From: Siphonodentalium dalli
Lineage: Eukaryota; Mollusca; Scaphopoda; Gadilida; Siphonodentaliidae
DNA: 64,000 nucleotides
NCBI GenBank assembly: GCA_032622095.1
Contig: CP136065.1
Coordinates: 219,524,151 to 219,588,150, forward strand
Reading direction: 5' to 3'
The notes below the pieces were generated by a model. The model did not search any database. It was not told where the DNA came from and worked only from the letters and a program-made list of their open reading frames with translations. Positions 34,132 through 45,625 of this stretch are shown here, in pieces (position 1 is the first letter of the stretch; each line of letters begins with the position of its first letter). Made by a program: the position numbers and the translations under genes.

Positions 34132-34459
34132 TTAAAGGGATACTGTACACTAAATCCGGCCTTTTATGGGACCACCTCCTTTTATACTCAACAGAATATG
34201 TGCAACAAATGAATGAATTTGAGCCATGGATTAGTGCAAAATACACTTGTGTGCTCTATGGATGATGCAAACAACATGGTAATTATAATGAAAATGAATT
34301 GGAGTTATAAATTAATTTTCATTATAATTACCATGTTGTTTGCATCGTTCATATTTTGCACTAATCCATGGCTCAAATTATTTCATTTGTTGCATATATT
34401 CTGTTGAGTATAAAAGGAGATTGTCCTATAAACGGATTTAGTGTAGAGTACCCCTTTAA
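34132..34459. mobile_element. TTAA foldback element (AGGGATACTGTACACTAAA ends)
   Basis: TTAA at both borders. The arms of about 145 bp pair nearly end to end (for example CCATGGATTAGTGCAAAATA and its complement), meeting around TTGGAGTTATAAATTAA. The termini are related to those at 27159-27749. Confidence 0.88.
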
Positions 34460-34612
34460 GTGAATGTCTTGTTAACTCCACAGAATAGCTACCTCAGTCC
34501 CTAATAAACTGAAAAGCAGAAAGTCATGTATATGATACAAACACTAAATTATATTATGATTAGATTTGTGTACTACTTCCCATGTTAATGTGTTATCACC
34601 CTTTAACCAGGG

Positions 34613-34989
34613 ACCAGTCCAGAGATTTAAAATCGGGAGTAGTCACTTCTCCCTGTTTGGTTATTAGGGAGAAGTGGACTCTCCCTGTTTGGTTATTAGG
34701 GAGAAGTGGACTATAATCAGGGAGAAGTAACAATGGCTGAAGTTCAATTTGCACTCACAACATCATCCTTCTATGATACAATAAGTATCATGTAATATCA
34801 GAGCCCATTTATTAGTGAGTAACAACACTGTTATGAATTTATGATAAGTAAATATACTGTTAATATGCTGTTGGAACATAAGCATACTGGTATATGAGAA
34901 AGAAGTCACTTCTCCCTGGGACAAAAAGAGGGAGAAGTGGCACAATTTAGGGAGAAGATGTCACCCTCTAGGCTGGTCCCTACCCTTAA
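34613..34989. mobile_element. TTAA element family H (CCAGGGACCAG ends)
   Basis: TTAACCAGGGACCAGTCC at the left, GGCTGGTCCCTACCCTTAA at the right. The interior has TCACTTCTCCCTG / AGGGAGAAGTG blocks. A 33-base block (TCCCTGTTTGGTTATTAGGG..GTGGAC) is duplicated at 34649-34715. Shares its right TTAA with the next element. Confidence 0.82.
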
Positions 34990-35224
34990 CCCTTTCTATA
35001 CTACACACTCATCGACGCGTAGTTATGTTCAGACAATAAGTTCAACTAACTTATGTGAACATTTCCCACCAAGCAATATGAATCATTTTGCTCTTGTATA
35101 ATATGTTTTTTCTGTCTGTCGTCTGCTTGTATATCCTGAACACCCCTCCAAATTAATAATGTATCATTCTAATATACACTGCTGTAACTGAGTGGGAGAA
35201 TCCATTTAGCTAATAAAGGGTTAA
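34986..35224. mobile_element. TTAA element family G
   Basis: TTAACCCTTTCTATACTAC at the left, AATAAAGGGTTAA at the right. It contains the short foldback CAATAAGTTCAACTAACTTATGTGAAC. It is joined to family H on the left and family A on the right through shared TTAAs. Confidence 0.82.
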
Positions 35225-35620
35225 CCCTTTACCCAACAGAACGGCCCTGTGCCAATGCATTCTCTTATATATGCGAGTCGACCATAGGTCGCCTCGCATA
35301 TATAAGAGAATGCATTGGCTTAACACATTAAAAATTATAATATTGTTAAATAATGTAAGAAAAAATGGTAAAAAGTGTTAAAAAAAGATTTTGTTTAGGC
35401 CAATGCATTCTCTTATATATGCGAGGCGACCTATGGTCGACTCGCATATATAAGAGAATGCATTGGCACAGGGCATAACTGTAACTATCACAATGTGGTC
35501 AAGGAGCCGGTTCCAATGATATCCATATTTGTTTGGTTCTATTGAGACAGACCGAAGATATTTTAGGCTGTTGAAGCTTTATTTGGACGGTTTTGGCCGG
35601 TTTGTTGGGTAAAGGGTTAA
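35221..35620. mobile_element. TTAA double-hairpin MITE, family A (copy 5)
   Basis: TTAA at both borders. Two intact 67-bp hairpins and the standard right tail. Confidence 0.93.
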
Positions 35621-35779
35621 ATAAGTGTAGACAAAAACCTCTTTGATATTCTATCTCGCTTACAAACCATGTAATATGGCAATGCAATGTTTTTAAATGG
35701 ATCAGTGCCAGAGATTTTGCGTCCAGGATGACGAACGCTCCATAAAAATGGAAATTCTTCACGTAGAAGGCCAGATACA

Positions 35780-36027
35780 AGCCTTGAAATAGTGTATCTG
35801 TCATTTGCAGAATGAGGTCCCCAGAGGGTTAATTTAGTGATGCTACTCCGCATAGTGGGCTAGCATCACCAAATTCACCCTCTGGGAACATTCTGCTGAG
35901 ATGTAAGCAGAATGAGGTCCCCAGATGGTGAATTTGGTGATGCTAGCCCGCTATGCGGGGTAGCATCACTAAATTCACCCTCTGGTGACCTCATTCTGCA
36001 AATGACAGACACGCTATTTCAAGGCTT
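35780..36027. mobile_element. CAAGCCTTGAAATAG double-hairpin MITE (copy 5)
   Basis: Both hairpins and both termini are present. The right arm of hairpin 1 has lost a few bases of GGACCTCATT. Confidence 0.86.
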
Positions 36028-36039
36028 GGCCAGATATAC

Positions 36040-36216
36040 GAAATAGTTTCTTGAACTTATTATCTGAACATTTCCTACAAATGAATAGGAATCCTTCTCC
36101 ACTTTATCTTTTCATCTGCTCAGTTTTCTTGAACACCCATCCAGATGAATAATAGACCATTCCAATGTATAATTTTATAACTGAATGGGAGAATCCATTA
36201 GTTAAGAAAGGCTTAA
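36040..36216. mobile_element. Family G fragment (3' part)
   Basis: TTGAACTTATTATCTGAACA through TAACTGAATGGGAGAATCC and AAAGGCTTAAG. The left end is missing. Confidence 0.6.
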
Positions 36217-36322
36217 GACCTTTGTTGAAAGACATGTGGCCGATATAATCTATACGTAAACAAACACAGTCATGTGTGTGTGAGTACTTTACCTGAAGAA
36301 ATAACGAAAAACTGAGTCGGTC

Positions 36323-36705
36323 TTAACCCTTTACCCAACAAACCGGCCAAAAACGCCCAAATAAAGCTTCATCAGCCTGAAATATCTTCGGTCTGTCTCA
36401 ATAACACCATACAAATATGGATATCATTGGAACCGGTTCATTGACCACATTGTGATGGTTACAGTTATGCCCTGTGCCAATGCATTCTCTTATATATGTG
36501 AGTCGACCATAGGTCGCCTCGCATATATAAGAGAATGCATTGGCCTAAATATAATTTATAATATTTTTTACATTCTTTGACAATTTTATAATTTTTAATA
36601 TGTTAAGCCAATGCATTCTCTTATATATGCGAGGCGACCTATGGTCGACTCGCATATATAAGAGAATGTATTGGCACAGGGCCGTTCTGTTGGGTAAAGG
36701 GTTAA
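36323..36705. mobile_element. TTAA double-hairpin MITE, family A (copy 6)
   Basis: TTAA at both borders, in the opposite orientation to copies 3-5. Hairpin arms carry a few single-arm substitutions (TATATATGTGAGTC). Confidence 0.92.
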
Positions 36706-36931
36706 GTGGCAAATTCATTGTTATTGATAATATTTCATCAAATTTTCGTGGTTTATTATATCATCCATTATAATAATTTTCCAAGTTACTTGAATAGTTG
36801 ATTTCAAATGCTTAAATGGATTCTGTGTAATATTTGTACCACTTAAAGAACTTAAGATTTCCTTTCCAATTTAACATTGCTTCCACTGAGTTTGTTTTAA
36901 AGATCTGCGTCATTGTCATTCGAACTTGCAG

Positions 36932-37302
36932 TTAAAGACAGAGTGTCTCTTCAAAGCTACCGGATACAGCATAATTTTTCGTTAAATATCATTCAGGTAT
37001 TTATCAACCTATTTTTATGCTGGGAACAAATTTAAAAGTTAATATTATTAGGTGTATTTTGGAGCGCAAATCGTCATGTGACTTTAAAGTGATGTGAAAC
37101 CAGTAAGGTGATCAAATAGAAATTGAGAATAATTTTGTTCAAAGTAGTTATTTTTTACGAATATCTTTAAATATATTTTAATTTCCACAGGACTGTTCTT
37201 GTTGAGACTTTAATATATACACTTGAATGTAAACCGAAAGTCCAGAAACTTTGGATTATATTTTCTTTGTAAATTTAGATGTGAAGAAAGACTCTGTCTT
37301 TA
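36932..37302. mobile_element. TTAA element (AGACAGAGTGTCT ends) with a 79-bp nested insertion
   Basis: TTAAAGACAGAGTGTCT at the left; AGACTCTGTCTTTAA at the right. The middle holds GCTGGGAACAAATTTAAAAG, copied at 39811-39925. 37088-37166 is bounded by TTAA on both sides and resembles the right part of family J (GTGATGTGAAAC, GGTGATCAAATAGAA). Confidence 0.78.
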
Positions 37303-37660
37303 AGTGTTCTGCATATCCCGTAATATTATCGGCATGACCTTTATTTGAGGTTATGTCATTTTGTGCTTATCTGCTGTTCAATGCTAATTTCCTATTTATC
37401 GCAGCCTCCAACTACAATAACAATGGCTTCACTACCGATACTTGTTGATCCCTCCACATGTGTTTGTAAATAAATATATTGTGTCTTGATCTATTTTTGC
37501 ACTTTCTGCTTCCCCATGCCTTCTGACAGCGGCACAAATTGCCGTACAATGTGGTGATTGTATACTCTTCTTTTACAAAGCTATGTGTCTCCTAAATTAC
37601 CTGCTGTAGCATAGCAAAAGAGCAATGACTTTATCGTTATTTCTATTAACTCAGTGATAT
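37303..37660. other. Short stretch with no recognised feature
   Basis: No transposon ends or convincing coding frame. Confidence 0.35.
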
Positions 37661-37663
37661 CAA

Positions 37664-38090
37664 CAAGCCTTGAAATAGTGTGTCTTGTCTTTTGCAGAAT
37701 GAGGTTCCCAGAGGGAAAATTTAGTGACTCTATCCGGCACTTTGGGCTGGCATCTATCCGGCACTTTGGGCTGGCATCACCAAATTCACCCTCCAGAAAT
37801 CTAATTCTGCTGAGGCCTCAACTGCTATGGGAGACCTAGAATTGAAGTTCCCCAGTTGAAATTGGTGATATTCACCCATTAGTCACCTTATGCATTTTAT
37901 CTTCTGAAAATTGGGGGATATAGAAACTGAACAGAAGGTGAAAAGTAACTAAACATTTTTTAATTTGAGACTATAGATAATTCCCAGAAGATGAGGCCTA
38001 AGCAGAATGAGGTCCCCAGAGGGTGAATTTAGTGATGCTAGCCCATTGTGCAGGGTAGCTTCACTAAATTCACCCTCTGTGAAGGCCTGG
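37664..38090. mobile_element. CAAGCCTTGAAATAG family, long form (copy 6)
   Basis: Left part with a duplicated 26-bp block (CTATCCGGCACTTTGGGC twice), an interior with AATTGGGGGATATAGAAACT, then the right hairpin arm. The right terminus is lost. Confidence 0.72.
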
Positions 38091-38144
38091 ATATCAAGAC
38101 GTAAGTATCACCTGCTCCCAACGATCATACTAATATTGTAGAAG

Positions 38145-38360
38145 TACAATAATGCCCTAAATAATCGACTCCTTAATCACACCAGAATTATGGGTAGCTT
38201 TTCAGGATTTAATCGGAAATATGGCTTGTTGCAATTCATCGGAAAGCTCTCAGTGAGAGCTTTCTGATGAATGGCAACAAGCCATATTTCCAACTAAATC
38301 CTGAAAAATTACCCATAATTCTGCTGTGGTTAAGGAGTCGATTATTTAGGGCATTACTGT
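38145..38360. mobile_element. TA-flanked foldback element, family D (copy 1)
   Basis: Ends TACA(G/A)TAATGCCCTAA and TTAGGGCATTACTGT. The arms of about 100 bp are almost exact complements and meet at GCTCTCAGTGAGAGC. No coding capacity. Confidence 0.9.
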
Positions 38361-39015
38361 GTGTGCATTCATACTGGGTATCTCATGTCTTCATTCATGT
38401 AACAACGTCTTGCAGGTAACGTTTCGAAACGTAATGTGACATGCGCTTAGCACATAGTCAGCAATCTACAACTGATGATGATCTTATCCAAACATTTTGG
38501 CATCTTTTTAACTCATTGGGAGTAATTTCCAAAAATGTCTAAATTCTACTTTTGGCATTAAATAAAATCTTGTTTTTGTGGGGTATGTTCTAAAACTATT
38601 TTCAAATTTTCATTAAACTGCTCCAGGATCCAGCTTCCACAAAATTCATGTCATTAGAACTAGGAGCAATTTGTCTGCGAGAATTTGGGACCTTGGTCAT
38701 CATCATATTTAGCCTCGAATCTTCTTTAATATACCTAGCAGACATCCTCCCCTTTCTTTTGACACCCATACATTTATGTACCACCTTCATTATCTAAGGA
38801 AAATTATATGACGGATAGGTTGTAAACCATTATTTCTTTCACTATGTGTATGGTTCGTCAGCCAGTGCTCCATTCTGACTTGTTATTGTCATTCCGGATG
38901 GCTAGGTGTGATTTTCGTTGACCCGGGCTGATATGTCACTTACCTGTATTGGTTAACCTATAAAACAATCATACTAATGTTGTAGAAGTATGTGCATTCA
39001 TACTAGGTATCTGAT
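38361..39015. other. Stretch between two family D elements, no gene seen
   Basis: Words near the two D copies (CATACTAATGTTGTAGAAGT and TGTGCATTCATACTRGGTATCT) occur on both sides, so part of the flank was duplicated with the element. Confidence 0.4.
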
Positions 39016-39016
39016 G

Positions 39017-39233
39017 TACAGTAATGCCCTAAGTAATCGACCCATTAACCACAGCAGAATTATGGGTAACTTTTCAGGATTTAGTCGGAAATATGGCTTG
39101 TTGTCATTCATCGGAAAGCTCTCAGTGAGAGCTTTCCGATGAATGACAACAAGCCATATTTCCGACTAAATCCTGAAAAGTTACCCATAATTCTGCTGTG
39201 GTTAAGGGGTTGATTACTTAGAGCATTACTGTA
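39017..39233. mobile_element. Family D foldback (copy 2)
   Basis: TACAGTAATGCCCTAAG to CATTACTGTA, tip GCTCTCAGTGAGAGC. The arms are essentially perfect. Confidence 0.93.
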
Positions 39234-39661
39234 TTCATTCATGTAACATGGTTTCTGTTCTCTGTTGCTTGGCCACCATTTGTTCCCTGATTTATATTGT
39301 ATTTTATGTTGCCTGGTGCTTCTTGTTAATTTCCATGTTTGCTCATGTAATGCTTTATTTCTTGTATCATCATTTCCTTCTGTACATTTCGTTGTAAAAC
39401 TATCTACTAAATTTAACCAGGCTAAAAGTTAACTCTTATCCTTATATGTATAATTCAGATGACCACAAATAATATTGTTATCATATTCTTTTAACACCAC
39501 TTTTCACAGATATGTTTAATATCACTCTTGTCTCAAGACAGCTAGGGACTGTCAAAAGACCTATTTTAAATACACACGCACAAACACAAACAAACCATAT
39601 CTTTTGACTGATATTTCTATCATCATGGGATCATTGTAGTTCTGATTGGTATAATATGGCT

Positions 39662-39926
39662 TTAACCCTTTGAGTGCCACGGGCCGATCTCATCGGCCCT
39701 ATACCTACAAAATAAGCCTGTTAAAGAATATAAGAATAAATTATTAAAATTGTAAAAAATTGTAAAAAAAAAAAAAAAAAAAAAATTGTTAGGCCAATGC
39801 ATTCTCTTATATATCAACCTATTTTGATGCTGGGAACATATTTAAAAGTGAATATTATTAGGTGTATTTTGGAGCGCAAATCGTCATGTGACTTTAAATA
39901 TATTTAAATTTCCACAGGACTGTTCT
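39662..39926. mobile_element. Family B element, cut by an inserted segment
   Basis: TTAACCCTTTGAGTGCCACG start, A/T tract, then half a 67-bp hairpin (39794-39811) that stops abruptly at ATATCAACCTATTTTGAT. 39811-39925 is a copy of 37007-37195 lacking the TTAA-bounded 79 bp. Confidence 0.8.
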
Positions 39927-40170
39927 TTAACCCTTTGAATGCCACGGGCCGATCTCATCGGCCCTATACCTACAAAATAAGCCTGTTAAAGAATATAAGA
40001 ATAAATTATTAAAATTGTAAAAAAAAAAACAAATAACAAAAAAAAAGTGTTAGGCCAATGCATTCTCTTATATATGCGAGGCGACCTATGGTCGACTCGC
40101 ATATATAAGAGAATGCATTGGCACAGGGTATATGGGTTGATACAAAAATCGACCTGGCACTCAAAGGGTA
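39927..40170. mobile_element. TTAA element family B with one captured hairpin
   Basis: TTAACCCTTTGAATGCCACG left; TGGCACTCAAAGGGTA right (TTAA lost). A single 67-bp hairpin lies at 40055-40121, followed by CACAGGGTATATGGGTTGAT, i.e. directly spliced to the family B end. Confidence 0.87.
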
Positions 40171-40249
40171 TGAAGATGATACAGAGACCGGGCCTTTTAC
40201 TCAGTCTGTGATGAGTATTGTATCAGCTAATTGAACAGTGGTAGGGTCA

Positions 40250-40810
40250 AGCCTGCAAATAGTGTGTCTGTCATTTGCAGAATGAGGTCCCCAGAGGGTG
40301 AATTTAGTGACGCTATCCCGCATAGCGGGCTAGCATCACTAAATTCACCCTCTGGGGACCTCATTCTGCTAAGGCCCTCAACTGCTATGGCAGACCTAGG
40401 ATCAGATTGAAGTTCCCCAGTTGAAGTTGGTGATGTTCACCCATTGGGCACCTCAATTATGAATTTTATCTTCTGCAAATTAGGGGTTATAGAAACTTCC
40501 TAGAAGGGAAATGTAACTAAAAACAATGTTAATTTGATACTATAGATACTTCCCAGAAGATGAGGCCTAAGCAGAATGAGGTCTCCAGAGGGTGAATTTG
40601 GTGATGCTAGCCCACTTTGCGGGATAGCGTCACTAAATTCACCCTCTGGGGACCTCATTCTGCAAATGACAGGCACGCTATTTGCAGGCTAGCATCACTA
40701 AATTCACGCTCTGGGGACCTCATTCTGCTAAGGCCCTCAACTACTATGGCAGACCTATAATCAGATTGAAGTTCCCCAGTTGAAGTTGGTGATGTTCACC
40801 CATGTGCTGC
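40250..40810. mobile_element. CAAGCCTTGAAATAG family, long form with extra partial copy (copy 7)
   Basis: A complete long-form element to about 40695 (AATGACAGGCACGCTATTTG), then a second partial unit repeating CTAGCATCACTAAATTCACG and TAAGGCCCTCAACT. Confidence 0.78.
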
Positions 40811-40834
40811 ATGCGAACATGAATTCGGGGACCC

Positions 40835-41165
40835 AGCCATGTCACTTCTCCCTGTTTGGTTGGTAGGGAGAAGTTGACTGTAGTCAAGGAAAAGTAACAA
40901 TAACAATGGCTGCTGTTCAATATACACCCCCAACATCACCCTTCTATGATCCAATAAGTATTACACAACACAAGAGCCCATTTATAAAAATCATTATAGT
41001 TAGTAAGAACACCATTATAATCAGTATATATACTTTAAGTATGATGTTGGGACATGCATAATAGTATTTGAGAGAGAAGTCACTTCTCCCTGGGACAAAA
41101 ATAGAAGTGGCACATTTTAGGGAAAAGAAGTGTCCCAAGTCACCCTTGAGGCTGATCCCTGCAAA
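40835..41165. mobile_element. Family H element (copy 3)
   Basis: TCACTTCTCCCTGTTTGGTT..AGGGAGAAGTTGAC at the left, GAGAAGTCACTTCTCCCTGG..GGCTGATCCCTGC at the right. TTAA borders not seen. Confidence 0.65.
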
Positions 41166-41466
41166 CATCATGGTTTGGGAGAAGTGCAAATGGTTCAGTG
41201 TCAAATTAGCTAGCTGTGATTCGGAGGACTCTTCTGTCTTTCAAAATAATGGAAAAGTCGGAAGACCAGTCATACCAGAAGGAGTAACTGATGTTATTCA
41301 TATTCATATAGATTAATTCAATTATTTATTCGGTAGAAACGCGAGAGCGTGGTACTTAATACAACAAAATCTGTATGACTTGTCCCAGCTTAAGATGCCA
41401 CTGACACTCTTTATGCCCAAGATACCTGTGTCACTCAAATCACTCACCATGTGAAAAGACATTTAC

Positions 41467-41963
41467 CAGGTCAGGCAGATCCTGAATTCCACTATTATAG
41501 CAGTATTCCACTATTATAACGGTATTCCACTATTATAGTGGTATATGGCCATTACCGTTTTGGGAATTTGATAAAAGAGGGATGATCCAAAATCATATAT
41601 CACACAAATTATTCAAAATCAGTGTCGCACTAATTCGGTATTATAGATATATTTTGTCCAGGAGAATGGTTAATCATAACGGCACATGATAAACAACTCC
41701 ATTAGCATTCAATTAGTTTAAATGTTGTTATGAAGGAGCGAGTGAGTCGTCCTGTTATTGTCATTTAGAAAGGAAAATATTAGTGATATTATTGAATAAT
41801 AAAGCTGGTGCAAAAGATTGCACAAGAAATTTTGTCGGAAGACTTCATTCGCTGCGATATTGTTAACGCAAATAAAGGAAACATGAATACATTATGGTCA
41901 TATACCACTATGATAGTGGAATACCATTAATATAGTGGAATTCAGGATGTGCCCGACCTGTTG
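41467..41963. mobile_element. TIR element with TATTCCACTATTATAG tandem in one arm
   Basis: ACCAGGTCAGGCAGATCCTG..AATTCCACTATTATAG pairs with CTATAATGGT/ATATAGTGGAATTCAGGA..CGACCTG. The left arm carries three tandem TTCCACTATTATARYRGTA units; the right arm two. Confidence 0.75.
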
Positions 41964-42131
41964 ACCCAATCATTACATATTGAACCAATCAATTATTTTG
42001 CTTTGCATGCAGTTTATATCTTACTCATTGTTGTTATTTCGTATATTGTTATTATGTTATATATTATTATCCTGGATTGTTTTTGTTTGGAATTTTGAGT
42101 TTATTCATGTGTATACTTCTGAATTTTCCCC

Positions 42132-42555
42132 TTAGCCCTTCTATGACTGGAGCTTCCTGATATTTTGCTAAAACCCTATGCTAATGGATTCTCTGATATA
42201 TGGGAGTCTCGCAAATATAAGAGAATGCATTAGCCAGTGCATATAAAAAGATCTTCAAAGGCCCACTTAGTTTTCGAGTCACCGATTATTTTGTTTATTT
42301 TTTCAAACCAAGATATAGAGTTATTCCCCTTTAATTGAAAATAATAGATTTTGCAGTACAATCCAGATGACACGTCGGTACCTCAACAAAAACAATGTTC
42401 ACAGTTTATTACAGTTGATAATACAATGTTTTGGAGCTTCCTCTTTCAACTGGTATATAATATGGCATATATTTTATATAATGTGATCTGGGGGTTCAAA
42501 AATTAAGTGAGCCTTTAATGCTGCACCTGCGCAGCTCCCGTCATGAAAGGGTTAA
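42132..42555. mobile_element. Family C element, decayed, with a 270-bp foreign interior
   Basis: Starts AGCCCTTCTATGACTGGAGC and ends CAGCTCCCGTCATGAAAGGGTTAA. The left hairpin is degraded and the right one is replaced by sequence ending in AAATTAAGTGAGCCTTTAATG. Confidence 0.7.
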
Positions 42556-42710
42556 ATATGTCTTGTTATAAGTCCATGGGACAGGATGTATTCTGAATTA
42601 TTTTTGTGGATATGTTTATGTTCTCAGAGTGACTTGGGCCCGTTTTGAGTTATATTGGCCTTGCTAATGTTTTACACAACTTCTGCTGATCATTTCTAAC
42701 TACAGTAATG

Positions 42711-42978
42711 CTCTAAGTAATCGACTTCTTAACCACAGAAGAATTATGGGTAACTTTTCAGGATTTAGTCATGATACTTTAATGATAATACGGCCATATT
42801 TTGTTGAACAAAATGTTGATAAATAACAATTTTCATGGAAATTTGATACCATAGTTGACAGTGGTTAGCATTATTTTGTTGCAATAAATCGATTCTGATA
42901 ACTATTTTGAAGAAATGTTGTTGTTGTTTTATCTTGATGGTATGGAGACCGTCTGATCGGATTGAGTACCTTTAACAA
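42711..42978. mobile_element. Half family D joined to family F right end
   Basis: Left arm of D (TACAGTAATGCTCTAAG to TTCAGGATTTAGTC) breaks at 42770. From about 42800 the right part of F follows (GACAGTGGTTAGCATTATTT to CGGATTGAGTACCTTTAA). Confidence 0.75.
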
Positions 42979-43124
42979 ATTAATTGTTCTTTGACAAAAC
43001 ATTACACTATAAAGAAGTATTATCCCAGCCATTTGTGCAAGCCAAACAATGAACCAGCTGCTGTCTTTCAACAGCTGCTGTTTAGCATGTTGTGATACCA
43101 ATGTCAAGCTGACTGGTCTGTGGC

Positions 43125-43520
43125 AAGCCTGAGTTTAGTGTGCCTGTCATTTACAGAATGAGGTCCCAAGAGGGTGAATTTAGTTACGCTATCCCGCATA
43201 GCGGGCAAGCATCACTAAATTCACCCACTGGGGACCTCACTCTGCTTACGCCTCATCTTCTCTGGAAAGTTTCTTTATTATCAAATTCTATTTCTTATTT
43301 GGTTTAGTTTCTCTATATCCACAAATTGGAAGACGACACATTGCATAATCGAGGTTCCCAATGGGTGTACATCACAATATTCACCATTTGGAAAGTTCAA
43401 TCTGAATCAGAATGAGGTCTCCAGAGGGTGAATTTGGTGATGCTAGCCCACTATGCGGGATAGCATCACTAAATTCACCCACTGGGGACCTCATTTTGCA
43501 AATGACAGGCAATCAGGCTT
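43125..43520. mobile_element. CAAGCCTTGAAATAG family, long form (copy 8)
   Basis: Two hairpins separated by an interior with GGAAGACGACACATTGCATA; the termini are worn (CAAGCCTGAGTTTAGTG, CAATCAGGCTTG). Confidence 0.78.
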
Positions 43521-43719
43521 GGTTCTTGGTTACCATGAGTGATGCAAGAAAATCGCAGTCATACATCAATGTAGAAGATGGCTCCTTGTTGCTTAAAGAT
43601 GGTCTATCTCTTCTGGGCCACAATTACAACAACAACAACATAATTTTATAAAACCTGATTTCAAAATTAAAAATACCTTTTTTTGTCAATAAAATACAGA
43701 CAAAACTGAACATTGGGTA

Positions 43720-43936
43720 TACAGTAATGCTCTAATTAATCAACCTCTTAACCACAGCAGAATTATGGGTAACTTTTCAGGATTTAGTCAGAAATATGGC
43801 TTGTTGCCATTCATCGGAAAGCTCTTGCCGAGAGCTTTCTGATGAATGGCAACAAGCCATATTTCCGACTAAATCCTGAAAAGTTACCCATAATTATGCT
43901 GTGGTTAAGAGGTCGATTAATTAGAGCATTACTGTA
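43720..43936. mobile_element. Family D foldback (copy 3)
   Basis: TACAGTAATGCTCTAATTAA to AGCATTACTGTA, tip GCTCTTGCCGAGAGC. Both arms carry the same CTCTAATTAAT variant of the terminus. Confidence 0.92.
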
Positions 43937-44189
43937 TTATTTGTCTATAGAGCTGTATAGAGGCATAATAAAGGGGTTTATTCCTGCAAAATATCTGAAT
44001 CGAAATGGTATTTTTCCTTGATGGAGAGTGCTAACACGATAAGAGTTATCCCACTTGCTATTCTCAGATTGCGCCTGAAGTTTCTGTTCTAAAAATAGCC
44101 CATAAAACTGACCCGGAAATTTGCCGGAAGGTTGTATATATTATACCAGAAAAGATCAAAACAAAATCAATATTAGTTGATAGAAGCTT

Positions 44190-44935
44190 GGCCAGAAGTT
44201 TCATACTTATTAGCTCAACTTTGTAAGTTTGAGCTATTGCCATGGGTTGGCGTCCGTGTGTGCATGTGTCCATCAACAATTTCCTTTGGCGAATGTTAAT
44301 AATGACATGTAGATGGGAACGAGTCATTTTGGGGTCATTCGGCCAAAAAACATGGCCACCAGCAGCCATCTTGGATTTTACTCTTTGTATGACTAAATCC
44401 TTTGGCGCGAGCTACAGGTTGAATCTTTAGTCTGATCTTTATAAAATTTGTCATGAATGTTGACATTGATATGTAGATGGGAACGAGTCATTTTGGGGTC
44501 ATTCGGCCAAAAAACATGGCCGCTGGTGGCCATCTTGGATTTCAAAATTAAATCCATTGGTGCGGGCTACAGGCCGTACTGTTTGTGTGATCATCATAAA
44601 ATTTGTCATGAATGTTGACATTTACATGTAGAACGAGTCATTTTAGGATCAATCGGCCAAAAAACATGGCCGCTGGCAGCCATCTTGGATTTTACTCTTT
44701 GCATCACTAAATCCTTTGACACATCCTACAGACCACATCCCTGATCCGATCATCACCAAACTTCATATGGATCATCGGGGTGACCTCTAGATGGGAACGA
44801 GTCATTTTGGGGTCATTTGGCCAAAAAAACATGGCCGCTGGCAGCCATATTGGATTTTATTCTTTCCTCAATTTACTGTCAACCATTAAATTATTCCCCT
44901 ACCTAAGTTGAGCTACAGTGTCATTGACACTTTCA
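44190..44935. repeat. Degenerate tandem repeat, units about 150-165 bp
   Basis: GGGAACGAGTCATTTTGGGG followed by CAT(T/C)CGGCCAAAAAACATGG and GCCATCTTGGATTT recurs near 44311, 44475, 44627 and 44790. No gene. Confidence 0.75.
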
Positions 44936-44989
44936 TTATTTTATAATCCGGAAACTATATCAAACTTGTTTGGAAGAGATTGACCATCT

Positions 44990-45378
44990 TTAACCCTTTA
45001 CCCAACAGAAGGGCCCTGTGCCAATGCATTCTCTTATATATGCGAGTCGACCATAGGTCGCCTCGCATATATAAGAGAATGCATTGGCTTAACACATTAA
45101 AAATTATAAAATTGTTAAAGAATGTAAGAAAAAATGGTAAAAAGTGTTAAAAAAAGATTTTTTTTAGGCCAATGCATTCTCTTATATATGCGAGGCGACC
45201 TATGGTCGACTCGCATATATAAGAGAATGCATTGGCACAGGGCATAACTGTAACTATCACAATGTGGTCAAGGAGCCGGTTCCAAGATATCCATATTTGT
45301 ATGGTTCTATTGAGACAGACCGAAGATATTTTAGGCTGTTGAAGCTTTATTTGGCCGGTTTGTTGGGTAAAGGGTTAA
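44990..45378. mobile_element. TTAA double-hairpin MITE, family A (copy 7)
   Basis: TTAA at both borders, two intact hairpins, standard tail with a small deletion near the right end. Confidence 0.93.
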
Positions 45379-45625
45379 TCAATTCTTTACTAATTGCATA
45401 TTGACGAGTAGTTCCCTTAGGAAATGTTCATAGGTCGTTTGTTGAACTTATTATCTGGACATTTCCTACCAAGTAATAAGAATGCTTCTGCACTGATATT
45501 ATCTGTTCGTCTGTTTGTCGTCTGCTGATATTTCCTACACAGTCCTCCAGATGAATAATAGACCATTCCAATGTATACTTTTATAACTGAATGGGAGAGT
45601 CCATTCAGTAAAGAAAGGGTTCAAT
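45375..45625. mobile_element. Family G element abutting family A copy 7
   Basis: From the shared TTAA: GCATATTGACGAGTAGTTCC, TTGTTGAACTTATTATCTG, CTGAATGGGAGAGTCC, and AAAGAAAGGGTTCAA at the right. Confidence 0.68.
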
